Assembly: GCF_000828085.3 (NCBI RefSeq)
Contig: NZ_JXCA02000024.1
Location: forward strand, 158,330-193,931
Source: Scytonema tolypothrichoides VB-61278
GTDB lineage: Bacteria > Cyanobacteriota > Cyanobacteriia > Cyanobacteriales > Nostocaceae
Reading direction: 5' to 3'
Length of the DNA stretch: 35,602 nt
This document shows positions 33,254 through 35,602 of this stretch, one piece after another. How positions within the stretch are numbered: the first letter of the stretch is position 1; every line of letters starts with the position of its first letter. The notes beneath the pieces were generated by a model. That model worked only from the letters and a program-made list of their open reading frames with translations, was not told where the DNA came from and made no database searches. The position numbers and the translations under genes are program-made.

Positions 33254-33925
33254 ATGCTGAAGTTTTACTACGCTCCTCTCTCACCTGTTGCTCGCCGTGT
33301 GAGATTAGCCTTGCTAGAAAAGGAGATTGCATTTGAACCAGTCTTGCTCAACTTGGATGGTGATCAATTACAACCAGAATTTCTGGAAGTTAATCCCTTT
33401 CATCATGTTCCTGTGATAGTTGATGATGGTTTTCGGATAGTAGAGTCTCTGGCAATTTTGGACTATTTGGAAGCAAAGTATCCCATACCTGCACTACTTC
33501 CAACTCAACCAGAAGCTTTAGCAATAGTGCGGATGGTGCAAATGGTTACTGCTAATGAACTATTTCCTCAAACGATTCCACTCATTTATGAAGATGAAGA
33601 ATCTCCAAAATTTGTACAGGCAAAACAACATATAGATAAAGTACTGCAATTTTTCACACAAGTATTGGGAGATAGTCCTTACTTTGGCAGCGAACAGCTT
33701 ACTCTTGCAGATATTGTTGCAGGAACAGTTGTGCCTTCATTACCGAGGTTGAATATTAATCTTAATCATTACCCCAAGCTACATGATTGGTGTGGACGCT
33801 TGATGCAACGCGAAGCATGGCAGAAGACGCATGTCAGTGCAGAAGACTTTGAACAATTCAAAAGGAAGGTACAAGCTTTAGTGAAGCTGCGTAAGCGTGA
33901 AATGAGTTGGGGAAATAAAGCTTAG
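33254..33925 (+). CDS. glutathione S-transferase family protein (second)
   Basis: A 223-residue GST with N-terminal FYYAPLSPVARRVRLALLEK (4-23, Ser-type site), NPFHHVPVIVDDGFRIVES (about 47-65, the cis-Pro and Glu-Ser glutathione contacts) and ILDYLEAKYP. The C-terminal domain has FGSEQLTLADIVAGTVVPSL. It looks like a complete and active plant-theta/zeta-like bacterial GST. The ribosome site AGGAG lies 13 bases upstream. It is not a close relative of the GST at 32381. The patatin-like gene begins 12 bases after its stop. Confidence 0.93.
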   Translation: MLKFYYAPLSPVARRVRLALLEKEIAFEPVLLNLDGDQLQPEFLEVNPFHHVPVIVDDGFRIVESLAILDYLEAKYPIPALLPTQPEALAIVRMVQMVTANELFPQTIPLIYEDEESPKFVQAKQHIDKVLQFFTQVLGDSPYFGSEQLTLADIVAGTVVPSLPRLNINLNHYPKLHDWCGRLMQREAWQKTHVSAEDFEQFKRKVQALVKLRKREMSWGNKA

Positions 33926-33937
33926 TAGGAGAGTTGT

Positions 33938-34822
33938 ATGTTGAGAGAAAATACCAAGTCATTAGCGATCGCCTGTGCATCAGGCAGTTTCAAAGGCGCA
34001 TTTGCCCATGGCGTCTTAAGCGCTTTGGAAGCCACTGGAATCCGTGCTGATGCTTATGCTGCTGCATCTTCCTCAGTTCTTCCCACTGCTTGGGCTGCGC
34101 TTGGAAAAGCGACAGAATTGGGCGTGAATTACTGGTTAGCAGCCTTACCATTACTTAACCAACCGAATGTAGGAATGAGCCAAGTGGTGCTTGGAGGAAT
34201 TACACACTTTAGTCCAAATAAACTCAATCCAAATAAACAACTGTTTGAACCAGAAACACCGGAATATTGCGTTGCTACAAGTGCAGTTATCACTCCAGAA
34301 GCAAAGCGCGAAACTCAAGGAGAAAAAGCGAGACGTTTGGGACGACGCTTGTTAGTCGCTGCTGGCAAAAAAGACCGTAGTTGGGTGGATGAACATTTGC
34401 AGTTAACTGTGTTTAGCACTAAACTAGCAGGTGAATTGTGTCTTGATGCTAGTAACTTTGATGAAGTGGCGTACGCATCTTCCCGGATGCTTCACGGTTG
34501 GGATATCCCCGCTTGGATTGGCGGAAAACCTTATATTGATGCTTCCTACACTTGTTTGTGTCCAGCTATGGAAATGGTTGAGGCAGGATACACACAAGTC
34601 ATTGCGATCGCCAATGAACCAGGCACTCTCTATCAGGATATGTTCCACCTAGAGGCAATTCCTGAGAGTTATAAAGGGATTTCCATTCACATTATTCAAC
34701 CAGATGTAGACCCCACTGAATTTGGAGTTAATTTTACAGATGCTACTGAAGAAGGGTTATTTGCACTGTATCGGCACGGAGAGGAAAAGGGGAGAGAATT
34801 TATCCATCACTGGGAGAGTTAG
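33938..34822 (+). CDS. patatin-like protein with altered catalytic motifs
   Basis: A 294-residue protein with a patatin fold outline. SLAIACASGSFKGAFAHGVL (8-27) is the oxyanion-loop region, and AAASSSVLPTAWAALG (41-56) takes the place of GxSxGxL. The nucleophile would be Ser44 but both flanking glycines are lost (AASSS). The Asp motif reads YIDASYTCLCPA instead of DGG. The Ser-Asp pair may thus be preserved with a remodelled oxyanion/elbow, or it is a non-hydrolytic relative. It directly follows the GST at 33254 (12 bp, AGGAGAG upstream of the start) and shares its operator. No signal peptide. Confidence 0.82.
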   Translation: MLRENTKSLAIACASGSFKGAFAHGVLSALEATGIRADAYAAASSSVLPTAWAALGKATELGVNYWLAALPLLNQPNVGMSQVVLGGITHFSPNKLNPNKQLFEPETPEYCVATSAVITPEAKRETQGEKARRLGRRLLVAAGKKDRSWVDEHLQLTVFSTKLAGELCLDASNFDEVAYASSRMLHGWDIPAWIGGKPYIDASYTCLCPAMEMVEAGYTQVIAIANEPGTLYQDMFHLEAIPESYKGISIHIIQPDVDPTEFGVNFTDATEEGLFALYRHGEEKGREFIHHWES

Positions 34823-34949
34823 ACCACCAGTCATACGATTACTCCAGCCAGAATTAGGTTGATCGCTGCTTGGGTTTGTTGCGAAATCATCCTTTGAAAA
34901 ATTTAAACGAGTTTTTGTAAAGCTACGTAGACCCTAAGTTGACCAACAA

Positions 34950-34969
34950 GCACCGGGTGCACCCGGTGC
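34950..34969. terminator. perfect 20-bp GC-rich palindrome between convergent genes
   Basis: GCACCGGGTGCACCCGGTGC is its own reverse complement over all 20 bases. It lies between the converging patatin-like gene (ends 34822) and the outer-membrane protein gene (ends 35001). A central loop is absent and no U-run follows, so it may be a bidirectional terminator or a protein-binding/cruciform site. Confidence 0.5.
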
Positions 34970-35000
34970 AGGAGGAGACTTAGCTTAGTGTGTGAAGTGC

Positions 35001-35602
35001 TTAAAAGTTGTAACCAACACCAAGCAGTAGCCCAACATCAGTTTGATCAAGGAAACCAACGTTTAGACCAGCAGTAGCGGTAAACTCAGGTGATAAGGGC
35101 ACATCCACACCACCAGTCAGAAGAAAGCCGACGGTGCTATCTCCACTTGTGGAAATTGCCGCTCCTGCGCCAACGTAAGGAATAAAATTTATTTGTTCTT
35201 CTTCAAAGTCTGTGACTGGTTTAACTGGAAAGTCAAATGTTACAGGCACAAGAAAAACAGCATTATCGCTAAGCACAGCAGCAGGGCGAAAAGAAAAGTT
35301 TCTTGTTATACCAATTTTGCTAAAGATAGTGAAGCCATTTTCAGCTAGAGCAGTATCGCCGCCACTGAATCCAATATTTGGACCGATTCCGATATAGTTA
35401 CGAGTTGCTCTAACGGGTAACAGTTCTGATGCAGGTCTTCGTATTGATGGCGTTGGCGCTGGCGCTGGTGTTAAAGTCGGCGTTGGGGTTGGTGTGAAAG
35501 TTGGTGCTGGTGATGGTGTTAAAGTCGGGGTTGGGGTTGGAGTTGGTGATGGTGTGAAAGTTGGCGTTGGTGATGGTGTTAAAGTCGGGGTTGGGGTTGG
35601 CG
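35001..35602 (-). CDS. outer-membrane beta-barrel-like protein with Pro-Thr linker (N-terminal part outside window)
   Basis: The minus-strand frame is open from the window end to a TAA at 35003-35001, giving the last 199 residues. The visible start is a long PT/PS linker ([15 protein letters not shown] and variants, about 35430-35602), encoded by imperfect direct repeats of GTTGGTGATGGTGTTAAAGT. It is followed by a C-terminal domain: [71 protein letters not shown] and the end VGYNF. Alternating hydrophobic residues, Gly-rich strands and a final aromatic Phe are typical of an eight-strand outer-membrane barrel, like those annotated as OmpA/outer-membrane-beta-barrel in cyanobacteria. The signal peptide must lie beyond the window. 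Confidence 0.75.
   Translation of the reverse strand, partial: PTPTPTLTPSPTPTFTPSPTPTPTPTLTPSPAPTFTPTPTPTLTPAPAPTPSIRRPASELLPVRATRNYIGIGPNIGFSGGDTALAENGFTIFSKIGITRNFSFRPAAVLSDNAVFLVPVTFDFPVKPVTDFEEEQINFIPYVGAGAAISTSGDSTVGFLLTGGVDVPLSPEFTATAGLNVGFLDQTDVGLLLGVGYNF

Overview
The window looks like a piece of a filamentous, heterocyst-type cyanobacterial chromosome (Nostocales). The reasons are the many GCGATCGC (HIP1) sites, a heptameric TTCCCTG tandem repeat at 11872-11920, several families of dispersed palindromic repeats, and mycosporine-like amino acid (MAA) genes whose proteins closely resemble the Nostoc/Anabaena Mys proteins as I remember them. No tRNA, rRNA or CRISPR array was seen.

Layout. 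1-306: end of a TPR gene. 797-3611: membrane-anchored Ser/Thr kinase and, divergently, a GT2 glycosyltransferase with TPRs. 3719-4205: a REP-like palindrome and a transposase-like remnant. 4315-7309: an AT-rich island with a diadenylate-cyclase-like (DAC) protein convergent with a CapV-like patatin phospholipase, a possible nucleotide-signalling defence pair. 7636-10458: housekeeping aspartate aminotransferase and class I fructose-bisphosphate aldolase, separated by mobile repeats.

10770-24262: an expanded and rearranged MAA locus. mysA and mysB form a coupled pair (23645 to 21580). There are three mysC ATP-grasp genes (13548-14945, 18024-19403, 19604-20935), two mysD ligases (10770-11792, 16380-17402), and a TauD-like Fe(II)/2-oxoglutarate oxygenase (11974-13128) between mysC1 and mysD-A. 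The roughly 0.6 kb leader of mysA is present a second time in front of mysC1, down to a leftover mysA start codon. Both mysD genes share 3' flanking sequence. The simplest reading is a tandem duplication of an ancestral PmysA-mysA-mysB-mysC-mysD unit. One copy then lost mysA/mysB and gained the oxygenase; the other kept mysA/mysB but has two inverted, divergent mysC genes. MysA+MysB would make 4-deoxygadusol, MysC adds the first amino acid (mycosporine-glycine type), MysD adds the second (shinorine/porphyra type), and the oxygenase may tailor the product.

24511-29451: ordinary accessory genes: a small Phe-Pro-tagged protein, a three-gene set with a pentapeptide-repeat protein, PhzF-like, a SAM methyltransferase, a Tat-type Rieske protein and a small exported Cys-containing protein.

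30040-34822: a self-contained TetR regulon. TetR, SDR, PanB-like, GST, GST and a degenerate patatin lie in a row, with three copies of a 16-bp operator (core AGACC-RTTY-RGTCT) before TetR, SDR and the second GST. The pathway is not recognised. The window ends in a minus-strand outer-membrane beta-barrel-like protein with a long Pro-Thr linker, cut by the window edge.
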